A model generated the notes under the pieces. The model saw nothing but the letters and a program-made list of their open reading frames with translations. It did not search any database and was not told the origin of the DNA. A stretch of DNA of 64,000 nt from Pelagibacterium montanilacus (lineage in GTDB: Bacteria; Pseudomonadota; Alphaproteobacteria; Rhizobiales; Devosiaceae), in NCBI RefSeq assembly GCF_003992665.1, contig NZ_RZMX01000059.1, positions 248,001-312,000 of the forward strand, written 5' to 3'. The stretch's first letter is position 1, and every line of letters begins with the position of its first letter. A program made the translations under genes and the position numbers. Positions 6,433 through 14,408 of this stretch are shown here, piece by piece.

Positions 6433-8595
6433 CTAAAGACTCTCGCTCTCGCCGATCGGGTCCGGGGCCCGGGCCTGTTCGGTGGTCGAGAGATCGCCGT
6501 CGGCCACGCTGCGCATCAGCTCGGACAGATCGAGCAGCTTGACCGCCGCCGCCTGGGAGAGCTGCGGGGCGACTTCCGCCTCGGCCTCGGCATCCGCGTC
6601 CACCTCGGCTTCCGCGATGATGGTGGGGCGCGGCTGCATGGCGACGCCGAACAGGGGTTTGACCTCTATATCGGCGTGCGCGCGTTCCATGAACTTCTGC
6701 CACGCCTGCGCGGGCAGGCGGCCGCCGGTCAGGTCGTTGGTCGAGGTGTAATCATCGTTCCCATACCAGACCGAGGCGACGTAGTTGCCGGTGTAGCCCA
6801 CATACCAGGCGTCGCGGTAGGACGAGGTGGTGCCGGTCTTGCCCGCCGAGGGTACACCCTCTATCTGGGCCCGTCCGCCCGTGCCGCCGTAATTGACCGC
6901 GTGCAGCATGTCGTTCATCTCAAGCGAGATGACCTCGTCGATCAGGCGTGGGGCCGGAGCTTCATCCTCAACCGAATAGACGAGATCGCCGCGCAGGGTC
7001 TCGATGCGCGTCACCCCGTAGCCGGTGGCCTTGTACCCGCCATTGGCGAACACGGCATAGGACGAGGCCATGTCGATGGCGCTGACCGAGGCGACGCCAA
7101 GCGCCAGCGAGCGGGTGACGGGGAATTCGTTGCGGATGCCGAGCCGGTGGGCCATCTCGGCGATGGGCTCGCGCCCGGTCTGGATCGAGAGGCGCACAGG
7201 CACGGTGTTGATCGAAGCAGCCATGGCTGCCTTGATCGTGGTGCCCCCACGATAGGAACGGCCATAGTTCTGCGGGCACCAGTTGCCGATGCACACCGGT
7301 GCGTCGGAAATGTTGCTCAGCGGCGTGATGTCGAGCATCTCGAACGCGGTGGCATAGACGAACGGCTTGAACGATGAGCCGGGCTGGCGGTTGGGCGCGA
7401 TGGCGCGGTTGAACTGGCTCTGCCCGTAATCCACGCCCCCGACCATTGCCCGCACGGCCCCGTCATGCTCCATGGCGACCATTGCGCCCTGGGAGACGCG
7501 GAAGGCGGTGCCTTCCTCGCGCAGCACCGAAAGCACCGCATCCTCTGCGGCGTGCTGAAGCTCGGTATCGAGCGTGGTTTGGACGACGAAACCGATCTCG
7601 TTGGAATTGCCCACCAGCCGCTTGGTTTCGGCGAACGCCCAGTCGAGGAAATAATTGGGGGAGTTGAGCTCGGCGGACCGGTCGACGGCCTGGGCCGGAC
7701 GCCTGCGGGCTGCTGTCACCTGTCCTTCGGTGAGAAAGCCGGCGGCGACCATGTTCGAGAGCACCACATTGGCCCGGCCGCGCGCGGCGGCGAGGTCCAC
7801 ATGCGGGGCGATGCGGCTGGGGGATTTGTAGAGCCCGGCCAGCATGGCCGCTTCGGCGAGCGTCACGTCCTGGATGCGCTTGCCGAAATAGAAATCGGCG
7901 GCCGCGACGACCCCCAGATTGCCGCCGCCCATATAGGCGCGGTCGAGATAGAGCTTGAGAATTTCGTCCTTGGAGTAATTGGCCTCCAGCCAGAAGGCGA
8001 GAAACAGCTCCTTGATCTTGCGCTCAAGCGTCCGTTCGTTGGACAGGAACAGGTTCTTGGCCAATTGCTGGGTGATCGAGGAGCCGCCCTGCAGCCCGCC
8101 CTCGCCCTCCGCGTTCGAGACCAGCGCGCGCAGCGTGCCCATCACGTCGATGCCCAGGTGCTCGTAGAACCGTCGGTCCTCGGTGGCGAGGGTGGCCTTG
8201 ATGAGATAGTCGGGGATCGAGGTCAGCGCGACGGTGTCGTCGGCCCGCACGCCGCGCCGGCCGATTTCATTGCCGTCGACGTCAAGGAAGGTGACCGAAT
8301 AGTCCTCGGCGCGGTTGAACTCGCCCGTGGCGGTGGCATCCATGGCCGAAAGCGCGAGGGCGGTCATCAGCACCGCGCCGATGGCCGCAAAGCTCATGGC
8401 GTCCGATGCGGCCTCCACGAACAGCCGCGCGATGCCGCGCACGGTGAACATGGCAAAGAAGTCCTGCAGGCGTCCATAGAAGCGCCCGGCCGATTTGGCG
8501 CCGTCAAACAGCGCCGAATCGAGCCATGCGTCGGCTTCCAGAAGGCGATTGTTGCTCTTTTTTCGCCGCTGCTTGGTATAGAATGGGTCTTGCAC
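6433..8595 (-). CDS. mrcA: Penicillin-binding protein 1A-type bifunctional transglycosylase/transpeptidase
   Basis: 720 residues from GTG at 8595, the first start giving a normal cytoplasmic tail (VQDPFYTKQRRKKS); the frame stays open upstream, but that part looks non-coding. One transmembrane helix lies near residues 68-90. The GT51 glycosyltransferase domain has its catalytic Glu139 in ATEDRRFYEH and the motif GGSSITQQLAKN. The transpeptidase domain has Ser407 in SSFK, Ser461 in SIN and Lys586 in KTGTT. It polymerises and cross-links peptidoglycan in the periplasm. The C-terminal tail is very acidic (alternating Ala, Glu and Asp near 660-680). It leads an operon with the DUF1214 and DUF1254 genes. 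Confidence 0.92.
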   Translation of the reverse strand: MQDPFYTKQRRKKSNNRLLEADAWLDSALFDGAKSAGRFYGRLQDFFAMFTVRGIARLFVEAASDAMSFAAIGAVLMTALALSAMDATATGEFNRAEDYSVTFLDVDGNEIGRRGVRADDTVALTSIPDYLIKATLATEDRRFYEHLGIDVMGTLRALVSNAEGEGGLQGGSSITQQLAKNLFLSNERTLERKIKELFLAFWLEANYSKDEILKLYLDRAYMGGGNLGVVAAADFYFGKRIQDVTLAEAAMLAGLYKSPSRIAPHVDLAAARGRANVVLSNMVAAGFLTEGQVTAARRRPAQAVDRSAELNSPNYFLDWAFAETKRLVGNSNEIGFVVQTTLDTELQHAAEDAVLSVLREEGTAFRVSQGAMVAMEHDGAVRAMVGGVDYGQSQFNRAIAPNRQPGSSFKPFVYATAFEMLDITPLSNISDAPVCIGNWCPQNYGRSYRGGTTIKAAMAASINTVPVRLSIQTGREPIAEMAHRLGIRNEFPVTRSLALGVASVSAIDMASSYAVFANGGYKATGYGVTRIETLRGDLVYSVEDEAPAPRLIDEVISLEMNDMLHAVNYGGTGGRAQIEGVPSAGKTGTTSSYRDAWYVGYTGNYVASVWYGNDDYTSTNDLTGGRLPAQAWQKFMERAHADIEVKPLFGVAMQPRPTIIAEAEVDADAEAEAEVAPQLSQAAAVKLLDLSELMRSVADGDLSTTEQARAPDPIGESESL

Positions 8596-8742
8596 GTCGA
8601 CTCGCTCGCACCGAACTCTGCCGGGGTGGCCCGAAAGCCATTGCCCAACGGAGCCTGATCCTATCCGGTTCCCGACGATCGGGTCACCACAATTGTACGT
8701 GCTTTTCACGCAGTTTGCGAGCCGCGAGACGGGATTTGGTTT

Positions 8743-9195
8743 ATGCCCTGGTGGGATGAAAAAACGCTTGATGAAATGAACGCCGTCGAATGGGAGGCGT
8801 TGTGCGACGGTTGCGGCCGGTGCTGCCTGCTCAAGCTCGAGGACGAGGACACCGGGCAGATCTTTACCGCCGACGTCAGGTGCAAGCTGCTCGACGGCGA
8901 TTCGTGCAGGTGCAGCGATTACCCCAACCGGCAGTCCAAGGTGCCCGACTGCATCAAGCTCACGCCCGAGAAAGTGACCCAGATCCCCTGGATCCCGCCC
9001 AGCTGCGCCTATCGGCGAATCGCGGAGGGAAGAGGACTGGCCTGGTGGCACCCGCTGGTTTCGGGCGATCCCGACACGGTGCACCAGGTGGGCGTTTCGG
9101 TGCGCGGGCGGACCGTGGCCGAGGAGGATGCCAACACCGAGGACTGGGAAAGCCACATGGTGGATTGGCCATACTGGGAGCCCGAAGACAAATAA
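8743..9195 (+). CDS. YcgN/UPF0260 family Cys-rich protein
   Basis: 150 residues. It has the cysteine cluster CDGCGRCC near the N-terminus (about residues 21-28), further Cys at [13 protein letters not shown] and DCIKLTP, and a conserved SCAYR. This is the CxxCxxCC family thought to chelate zinc or iron; the E. coli relative is YcgN. No signal peptide is seen, so it is cytosolic. It is divergent from mrcA across a 147-base gap. The precise role is unknown. Confidence 0.85.
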   Translation: MPWWDEKTLDEMNAVEWEALCDGCGRCCLLKLEDEDTGQIFTADVRCKLLDGDSCRCSDYPNRQSKVPDCIKLTPEKVTQIPWIPPSCAYRRIAEGRGLAWWHPLVSGDPDTVHQVGVSVRGRTVAEEDANTEDWESHMVDWPYWEPEDK

Positions 9196-9342
9196 TTCAA
9201 TAGCAAATTCAATGGGTTGTGAGAAATGTTACGGCTGAACGGTTTCTGAACGTGCACTTCAGCCTGCGTTCCGGCCTGCGGCGCTAGATCTTGTCCCGTC
9301 AACGCAACACACGGCAGCAAGCCGGAGCTCAGGAGACGGAAC
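9196..9342 (+). promoter_or_regulatory. Leader region of the curli locus
   Basis: 147 bases without a gene. The first half (9190-9235) is AT-rich and is the likely promoter zone. A strong ribosome site, CAGGAGACGG, lies directly before the ATG at 9343. I could not assign a specific regulator site. Confidence 0.35.
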
Positions 9343-9777
9343 ATGACGCGCAAATTCATTCTTTCGACGGTTTTCGTGGCAATCGCAGGCTTTTCGGCCG
9401 TTCCGGCCATGGCCAATGATGTCTTCATCAACCAGTGGGGCTGGGGCCACTCCGCCGGCGGCCAGCAGACCGGCCGGGCCAACCAGATCGGCATCCATCA
9501 GGACGGGCGCTTCAACGGCTCTGTCGCCAACCAGCGGGGCCGCAACAACGTCGCCGCCACCGGCCAGACCGGCCGCTACCACTCCTCCACCATCGACCAG
9601 CGCGGCCGCAACAACGCGGCGGGTGTCGGCCAGTTCGGGCGGGGTCACACCTCGATCCTGACCCAGGACGGCAGAGGCAACGTCGCAGCCGGCGTGCAGG
9701 TGGGCCGCAATTGCTCGGCCAGCGTCGACCAGTCCGGATCGGGCAACGTCGCCGCCTTCGTCCAGACCTGCAATTGA
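9343..9777 (+). CDS. Curlin-repeat secreted protein (CsgA/CsgB-like)
   Basis: 144 residues. A signal peptide ends near Ala-Met-Ala at about residue 24. The mature protein is built of degenerate curlin repeats of the form Gln-x-Gly-x-x-Asn-x-Ala, visible as NQIGIHQDGRFNGSV, DQRGRNNAAGVGQFGRG and DQSGSGNVAAFVQ. Such repeats stack as a beta-solenoid and form extracellular amyloid fibres. Two Cys near the end (NCSAS and QTCN) are unusual for curlin and could form a disulfide. It is followed 68 bases later by the CsgH-like gene. Confidence 0.85.
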   Translation: MTRKFILSTVFVAIAGFSAVPAMANDVFINQWGWGHSAGGQQTGRANQIGIHQDGRFNGSVANQRGRNNVAATGQTGRYHSSTIDQRGRNNAAGVGQFGRGHTSILTQDGRGNVAAGVQVGRNCSASVDQSGSGNVAAFVQTCN

Positions 9778-9845
9778 GCGCTGCAGGCGCCGGGAGAGGC
9801 GAGCGCGCGTCTCCCGGACATGCGAAAGCCAAAGGAAGACAGGAC

Positions 9846-10259
9846 ATGAGAATCGTAAAGACAATCAGAGCCAATGCCGCGATCATCGCGGTCTCGGCGG
9901 TGGCGATCATCGGGGTGGCCGGCGCCACTCAGGCCGGTGGAAGTTTCACCGGGGCCGGCACCGACGCCACCGAATGCGCGATAGCGACAACCGCTGAGGG
10001 CGGCATGACGCGGATCAAGGCGCTCTATCAGGCCGGGCAGACCGGCTGGGGCACCTACAGGCTCGAGGTTGAGAGCGTGGGCGGGCCCAACCGCTCCACC
10101 ATTTCCCAGGGCGGGGAATTTTCCGCCGGACCGGACGAGGCGGTGACGCTGGGCTCGGTCAATCTGGGCGGGCAGGGCGCGACCTATGACGCCAGGCTCT
10201 CGATCGAAATCGGCGGCAAGAGCTATGCGTGTTCGGGAAAGGTCGGCTCGCGCGCATGA
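9846..10259 (+). CDS. csgH: CsgH-like curli assembly/anti-aggregation protein
   Basis: 137 residues from ATG 9846, after a GACAGGAC ribosome site. A signal peptide ends near ATQAGG (about residue 28). The mature domain is a short beta sandwich (TYRLEVESVGGPNRSTISQGG, then DARLSIEIGGKSYACSG). In alphaproteobacterial curli loci, CsgH is a small periplasmic chaperone that keeps CsgA from polymerising too early. The position between two curlin genes supports this call; the sequence is divergent and I cannot confirm it by alignment. A terminator follows at 10284. Confidence 0.7.
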   Translation: MRIVKTIRANAAIIAVSAVAIIGVAGATQAGGSFTGAGTDATECAIATTAEGGMTRIKALYQAGQTGWGTYRLEVESVGGPNRSTISQGGEFSAGPDEAVTLGSVNLGGQGATYDARLSIEIGGKSYACSGKVGSRA

Positions 10260-10283
10260 GACCGACCACCAGCCAGACCCATA

Positions 10284-10319
10284 GAAAAGGGCTTCGGGAC
10301 ACCGGAGCCCTTTTCGCTT
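10284..10319 (+). terminator. Rho-independent terminator after csgH
   Basis: A stem of about 14 bp: GAAAAGGGCTTCGG (10284-10297) pairs with CCGGAGCCCTTTTC (10302-10315), including one G-T pair, with a 4-base loop. The pyrimidine-rich TTTTCGCTTT follows. It separates the first two curli genes from the third. Confidence 0.8.
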
Positions 10320-10443
10320 TGAGGGCCGGCCGCCGGCGCGATGAACCGACGCTTAACGCGCACTTCCGGATCGGTTCAGCCGCGATGCGTCAGTGTCCAA
10401 TCAACGGCTGGGGAGCCGGAGCAACACACAAAGGAGCAGGGCC

Positions 10444-10869
10444 ATGACCGCAATTTCCAAACGTTTCACCAAGTCTTTCGCAGCCGGCGTCGCCGCAGCA
10501 ACGATCGCGATGGTCTCGATGATCGCCCCCGCGCAGGCGGGCGGGCAGATCTCGCTGAATTACAACCCGTCCAACGCCCGTGATGCCCAGATGGTGCAGA
10601 TGGGGCTGGGGATCTATCAAATCGTCAACGAGATCGAGCGCAATGGCGGCATCCGCCAACGCGGCAACAACAACACCGCCGGGGTGGCGCAGAACGGGGG
10701 CGGCAATTTCGGTGTCGTCCACCAGGAGGGTCGCGGACATAACGGCACGGTCCAGCAGAACGGCAATTCCAACAGCTACGGGCTGTTCCAGTTCGGGCGC
10801 AACACCAATGCCCACGTCAACCAGAACGGCAACGGCCAGAGCGGGCTGGGCCTGGTCTTCGGCTGGTAG
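10444..10869 (+). CDS. Second curlin-repeat protein
   Basis: 141 residues from ATG 10444, with AAGGAG about ten bases upstream. The signal peptide ends at APAQA (about residue 31). The region around 35-70 is not repetitive (NPSNARDAQMVQMGLGIYQ). From about 75 onward come curlin-type repeats rich in Gln, Asn and Gly: RQRGNNNTAGVAQNGGGN, QQNGNSNSYGLFQFG and NQNGNGQSG. The early non-repeat segment could mark a nucleator or anchor (CsgB-like) role, which is inference. It is separated from the first curlin gene and csgH by a terminator, so it probably has its own promoter between 10320 and 10430. Confidence 0.83.
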   Translation: MTAISKRFTKSFAAGVAAATIAMVSMIAPAQAGGQISLNYNPSNARDAQMVQMGLGIYQIVNEIERNGGIRQRGNNNTAGVAQNGGGNFGVVHQEGRGHNGTVQQNGNSNSYGLFQFGRNTNAHVNQNGNGQSGLGLVFGW

Positions 10870-10892
10870 GTCGACCGCAAGCACAACGTCCT

Positions 10893-10927
10893 GGTGGCGG
10901 GGCCGGTCAAAAACCGGTACCCGCCGC
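10893..10927 (+). terminator. GC-rich hairpin after second curlin gene
   Basis: GGCGGG and CCGGT on the left arm pair with ACCGG and CCCGCC on the right arm around a CAAAA loop. It lacks a T-run, so it may be only a weak or Rho-assisted terminator or a 3' stabiliser. Confidence 0.35.
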
Positions 10928-10988
10928 CAGTGCATCCGGGCCCGCTTTGCGATAGGGAAGGCTATCTGATCCTTTGACGGAGCCCTTG

Positions 10989-12041
10989 ATGACGCGCCCG
11001 AACCCCACGGTCTTTGACGGCCACAACGACACACTGCTCAGGATCGTGATGGACCGGCGCAAGGGGCGAGAGATCGACTTTCTTGCCGGGGTCGAGGGCT
11101 ACCATATCGACCTGCCCAAGGCGCAGGCCGGCGGGCTTGCAGGCGGGCTGTTTGCGATGTTCTCGCCCAATCCCGACAGCCTTTCGAGCGCGCTCGGCGG
11201 CAAGCCCGCGATGGGGAATCCGATTTCCCAGGAGGTGGCCGAGGACTTTACCTACGCGATGATGGATGCGGGCGACGAGATCGTTGCGCAATCGGGTGGG
11301 GCGGTGCGGCACTGCACGAGCGCGGCCGAAATCCGCACGGCCATGCAAGAGGGGGCGCTGGCGATGGTCTATCACATCGAGGGGGCCGAGGTGATCGCGC
11401 CCGATCTGGGCAATCTCGACGCGCTCTATACGCGCGGGCTGCGGTCGGTTGGACCCGTGTGGAGCCGGGACAATGTGTTTGCCCACGGAGTGCCGTTCTC
11501 ATTTCCCGCCTCGCCCGACCACGGGCCGGGGCTGACGGCGCAGGGCGAAGATCTCGTGAGAGCCTGCAACGCCAAAGGGCTCATGCTCGACCTTTCGCAC
11601 CTCAATGAAAAAGGGTTCTGGGATATCGCACGGCTCTCGGACAAGCCGCTGGTTGCCAGCCATTCCAACGTCCATGCGCTCAGCCCCACGCCCCGGAACC
11701 TTACCGACCGCCAGCTCGACGCCATCGCCGAATCCGGGGGGCTCGTGGGGCTCAATTTCGCGGTGGGGTTCCTGCGCGAGGATGGCAATCACGGGCGGAC
11801 GGATACTCCGATCGCCCAGATGATCGCCCATCTCGACTATCTGCTGGAAAAGCTCGGTGAAGCGGGCGTGGGGATCGGGTCCGATTTTGACGGCGCTTCG
11901 ATGCCGCGCGAGATCGGCGATGCGCGGGGCCTGCCGCTTCTGGTCGCGGCAATGGCCGAGGCCGGCTATGGCGAGGACCTGATCGCCCGGATCACCCATG
12001 GCAACTGGATCGATCTGCTCGAGCGCACCTGGGTTGCGTGA
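10989..12041 (+). CDS. Membrane dipeptidase (peptidase family M19)
   Basis: 350 residues from ATG 10989, which has GGAG six bases before it; a TTG 15 bases upstream is the alternative. Family M19 is a TIM-barrel zinc enzyme that splits dipeptides, including some with D-residues. Metal-binding features seen are HND near residues 12-14, the bridging Glu in YHIEGAEVI, HSNVHAL and the late Asp in GIGSDFDGA. No signal peptide is seen, so it is probably cytosolic. It is followed head-to-head at the 3' end by the AAC(3)-like gene. Confidence 0.9.
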   Translation: MTRPNPTVFDGHNDTLLRIVMDRRKGREIDFLAGVEGYHIDLPKAQAGGLAGGLFAMFSPNPDSLSSALGGKPAMGNPISQEVAEDFTYAMMDAGDEIVAQSGGAVRHCTSAAEIRTAMQEGALAMVYHIEGAEVIAPDLGNLDALYTRGLRSVGPVWSRDNVFAHGVPFSFPASPDHGPGLTAQGEDLVRACNAKGLMLDLSHLNEKGFWDIARLSDKPLVASHSNVHALSPTPRNLTDRQLDAIAESGGLVGLNFAVGFLREDGNHGRTDTPIAQMIAHLDYLLEKLGEAGVGIGSDFDGASMPREIGDARGLPLLVAAMAEAGYGEDLIARITHGNWIDLLERTWVA

Positions 12042-12050
12042 ACGGGTGGT

Positions 12051-12848
12051 TCAGCGCAGGGCCAGTCGCTCCAGCCAGTCGACCGCGAAGCCGACCATGG
12101 GCGCGGCATCGGTGACAAGGCAGGGCGCAGGCCCGATGCGATCGCGTCGCGCGATGCCGGCTGCGACTGCGCCGGCGACGATGGCGCCGAAATAGTCCTC
12201 GCCCGCAAGGCTGGCCATGACGGGCCGGGCAGTGTCGAACTCCTCGATCATCCGCCAGAGCGTGCCACTTTCGCGCGCAAAGGGCACCTCGATGCGCTTT
12301 ATCGGCTTGCCCGGGATGCGGGCAAGATGCTCGGCGTGGTGGATCAGCGTTATGGTGTCGTCGGGCGCGCCGACCATGAACACCTTGCCTCCCGCCGCGA
12401 CGAGTTTGGCGAAGGGTGAGCCTTCGCCATAGCCATAGTCCAGCGGGTGATCGGCGGTGATGGCTTGGGCCTTTGCGCCCAGCGCGGCGACCGAAGCGCC
12501 GGGGCTGGCGCTGCGGAGCGCGCCCGGGGTGGTGCGCAGGAATTCGGGCAGGATGCCGTTCTCGCGCGCGGCGCGCGAGCGCACCGGATCGAAGGGCGGA
12601 ATGTGGGGCTTCCAGTATTCGGGGACGCGGCCCTCGGCATCGGCCAGCTGCTCGTAGGACGCGTCCCAGTCGGTATAGGCGATGAGCGTGCCCTCGGGTC
12701 CGACGGCATCGCCCAGTGCGGCGATGACGGTGTCGGGTCCGCCCAGCACCGGGCCCAGCGACCCGATGGCCGCATGAACCATTACGATATCGCCAGAGAC
12801 GAGCCCGATGCGATCAATTTCGGCACGGAGGGCGGCGCGGGTGAGCAT
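12051..12848 (-). CDS. AAC(3)-family aminoglycoside N-acetyltransferase homologue
   Basis: 265 residues from ATG 12848; GTG 12860 is an alternative start. It matches the Antibiotic_NAT fold: VMVHAAIGSLGPVLGG near the start, GPEGTLIAYT, the SPFAKLVAAGGKVFMVGAP region and the active-site stretch TLIHHAEHLA. The family moves an acetyl group from acetyl-CoA to the 3-amino group of aminoglycosides. It is most like the AAC(3)-IV branch in length and motifs. The context is chromosomal, with no mobile element or resistance gene nearby, so the native substrate may be something else. Confidence 0.8.
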   Translation of the reverse strand: MLTRAALRAEIDRIGLVSGDIVMVHAAIGSLGPVLGGPDTVIAALGDAVGPEGTLIAYTDWDASYEQLADAEGRVPEYWKPHIPPFDPVRSRAARENGILPEFLRTTPGALRSASPGASVAALGAKAQAITADHPLDYGYGEGSPFAKLVAAGGKVFMVGAPDDTITLIHHAEHLARIPGKPIKRIEVPFARESGTLWRMIEEFDTARPVMASLAGEDYFGAIVAGAVAAGIARRDRIGPAPCLVTDAAPMVGFAVDWLERLALR

Positions 12849-12860
12849 GGGGCAGGGCAC

Positions 12861-13074
12861 GTCTTCACGGGAGTGTGAACCAAAGGCTAACCGATGACCG
12901 CCCCGGTGCCAACGTGCTTAACATGCCCTTAAGCCTATGGGCGCAATATGGCGGCTGTTGAGTCAGTCGTGTACCGGTCCGTGCGTGCCGGTCGTCCAAA
13001 GGGGGCTTGGACGCCATCCCGCCATAATGGCGGGTTACCATCGCGCGGGGGCTGGGAGCCGTGAAGGTGTGCCC
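12861..13074. other. Leader region upstream of lytic transglycosylase
   Basis: 214 bases without a gene. It holds a perfect hairpin CCCGCCA-TAA-TGGCGGG (13018-13034) about 40 bases before the start codon, and a looser ACCGG/CCGGT pair at about 12973-12992. Either could fold in the mRNA leader; I see no known riboswitch shape. Confidence 0.4.
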
Positions 13075-14301
13075 ATGCGTAAAACAGTTATCGTGTCCCC
13101 TGGTCCCTTGCTCTCTCGCCGCAGGGCGATCGCCCTCGGCCTTGGCGCCGGCGCTGCCGCCATGGCGCTGCCTGGGGTGGCCTTTGCGAGCGTTCCCAAT
13201 TTCGTTTCGGGCCTGTGGCCGGAAGCCCAGTCCAAGGGCGTCTCCCGGCAGGTCTTCGATGCCGCGTTCGCAGGGTTTTCGCCCAGCCAGAAGATCATGG
13301 ATCTCACCCGGCGCCAGCCCGAAGTCACCAACACCACGGGCCAGTATCTGGGCAACGCCGTGAGTTCGGCCCGCATTTCCACCGGCCGCTCGATGCGCGG
13401 GGAGTGGAGCCAGACCCTGGGCACCGTTCAGCAGCGCTGGGGCGTGCAGTCGGAAATCGTGCTCGCGATCTGGGGCATGGAAACCAATTACGGCTCATAT
13501 ATGGGCGGCAACAACGTGATCCACGCGCTGGCCACCCTGACCTATGGCAATTACCGCTACGATTTCTTCAAGGGCGAACTGCTGACCGCGCTACAGATCC
13601 TGCAGCAGGGGCATGTGGCTGCGTCCAACATGGTGGGCTCCTGGGCGGGTGCGATGGGCCATACCCAGTTCATGCCCACCAGCTTCACATCCTATGCGGT
13701 GGACTATAACGGCAACGGACGGCGCGACATCTGGAACTCGGTGCCCGACGCACTGGCCTCGGCGGCCAACTATCTGCGCGCCCATGGCTGGAACAATGGC
13801 GAGACCTGGGGCTACGAAGTCGAGCTGCCCTCCAATTTCGATTATGGCCGTGCCTGGGACGCGGGGCGCCAGAGCCTTTCCACATGGCGTGACATGGGCG
13901 TTCGCCGCACGGGAGGCCGGGAATTCCCCCGCCTCGGTGATCAGGCCCGCATCCTGATGCCCTCGGGCAGTCAGGGGCCGAAATTCCTGCTGCTGGCCAA
14001 TTTCGACGTCATCAAGCGCTACAACAATTCCGACAATTATGCCCTCGCGGTCGGCCATCTCGCCGACCGGATCCTGGGCGTCGGGCCGTTCGCCCAGCCG
14101 TTCCCGGCCAACGAAACCGGGCTGAGCCGCGACCAGCGCCGCGAACTCCAGCAATTGCTGAACAATCGCGGGTTCAGTGCGGGGACGCCCGACGGGATCA
14201 TCGGGCCGCGCACGCGCGAGGCCATCATCGGGTTCCAGCGCAGTGCGGGGCTGACCGCAGACGGCCATCCCTCGAGCACGGTGCTCAGCCGGCTGCGCTA
14301 A
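13075..14301 (+). CDS. Lytic murein transglycosylase, MltB type, with peptidoglycan-binding domain
   Basis: 408 residues from ATG 13075 after a GAAGGTG ribosome site. The N-terminus has a twin-arginine style signal (SRRRAIALG, then a hydrophobic run to AFAS near residue 41). The SLT_2 domain (about 42-340) has the catalytic Glu136 in WGMETNYGSYMGG and the conserved GAMGHTQFMPTS. A PG_binding_1 domain closes the protein (about 350-405). It cuts peptidoglycan glycan chains, forming 1,6-anhydro ends, in the periplasm. The Tat-like export and the missing lipobox separate it from E. coli MltB. Confidence 0.88.
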   Translation: MRKTVIVSPGPLLSRRRAIALGLGAGAAAMALPGVAFASVPNFVSGLWPEAQSKGVSRQVFDAAFAGFSPSQKIMDLTRRQPEVTNTTGQYLGNAVSSARISTGRSMRGEWSQTLGTVQQRWGVQSEIVLAIWGMETNYGSYMGGNNVIHALATLTYGNYRYDFFKGELLTALQILQQGHVAASNMVGSWAGAMGHTQFMPTSFTSYAVDYNGNGRRDIWNSVPDALASAANYLRAHGWNNGETWGYEVELPSNFDYGRAWDAGRQSLSTWRDMGVRRTGGREFPRLGDQARILMPSGSQGPKFLLLANFDVIKRYNNSDNYALAVGHLADRILGVGPFAQPFPANETGLSRDQRRELQQLLNNRGFSAGTPDGIIGPRTREAIIGFQRSAGLTADGHPSSTVLSRLR

Positions 14302-14408
14302 GTCCCGGCCTCCGGCCCGCGAAACGATTGCGTAACCAAGTCGGACATGCCTTGCCCGAATAGGGCGAAAATGAGGTATCCTCGGAGCGTGACCAAGGAG
14401 ACCTGTCT

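Noticed and set aside
7465-8658. 397-codon plus-strand frame opposite mrcA, and a 456-codon one at 6007-7377
   Set aside because: Antisense to the penicillin-binding protein and DUF1214 genes, with Gly/Arg/His-rich nonsense composition.
12051-12848. Acquired resistance island
   Set aside because: No transposase, integron or base-composition change around the AAC(3)-like gene.
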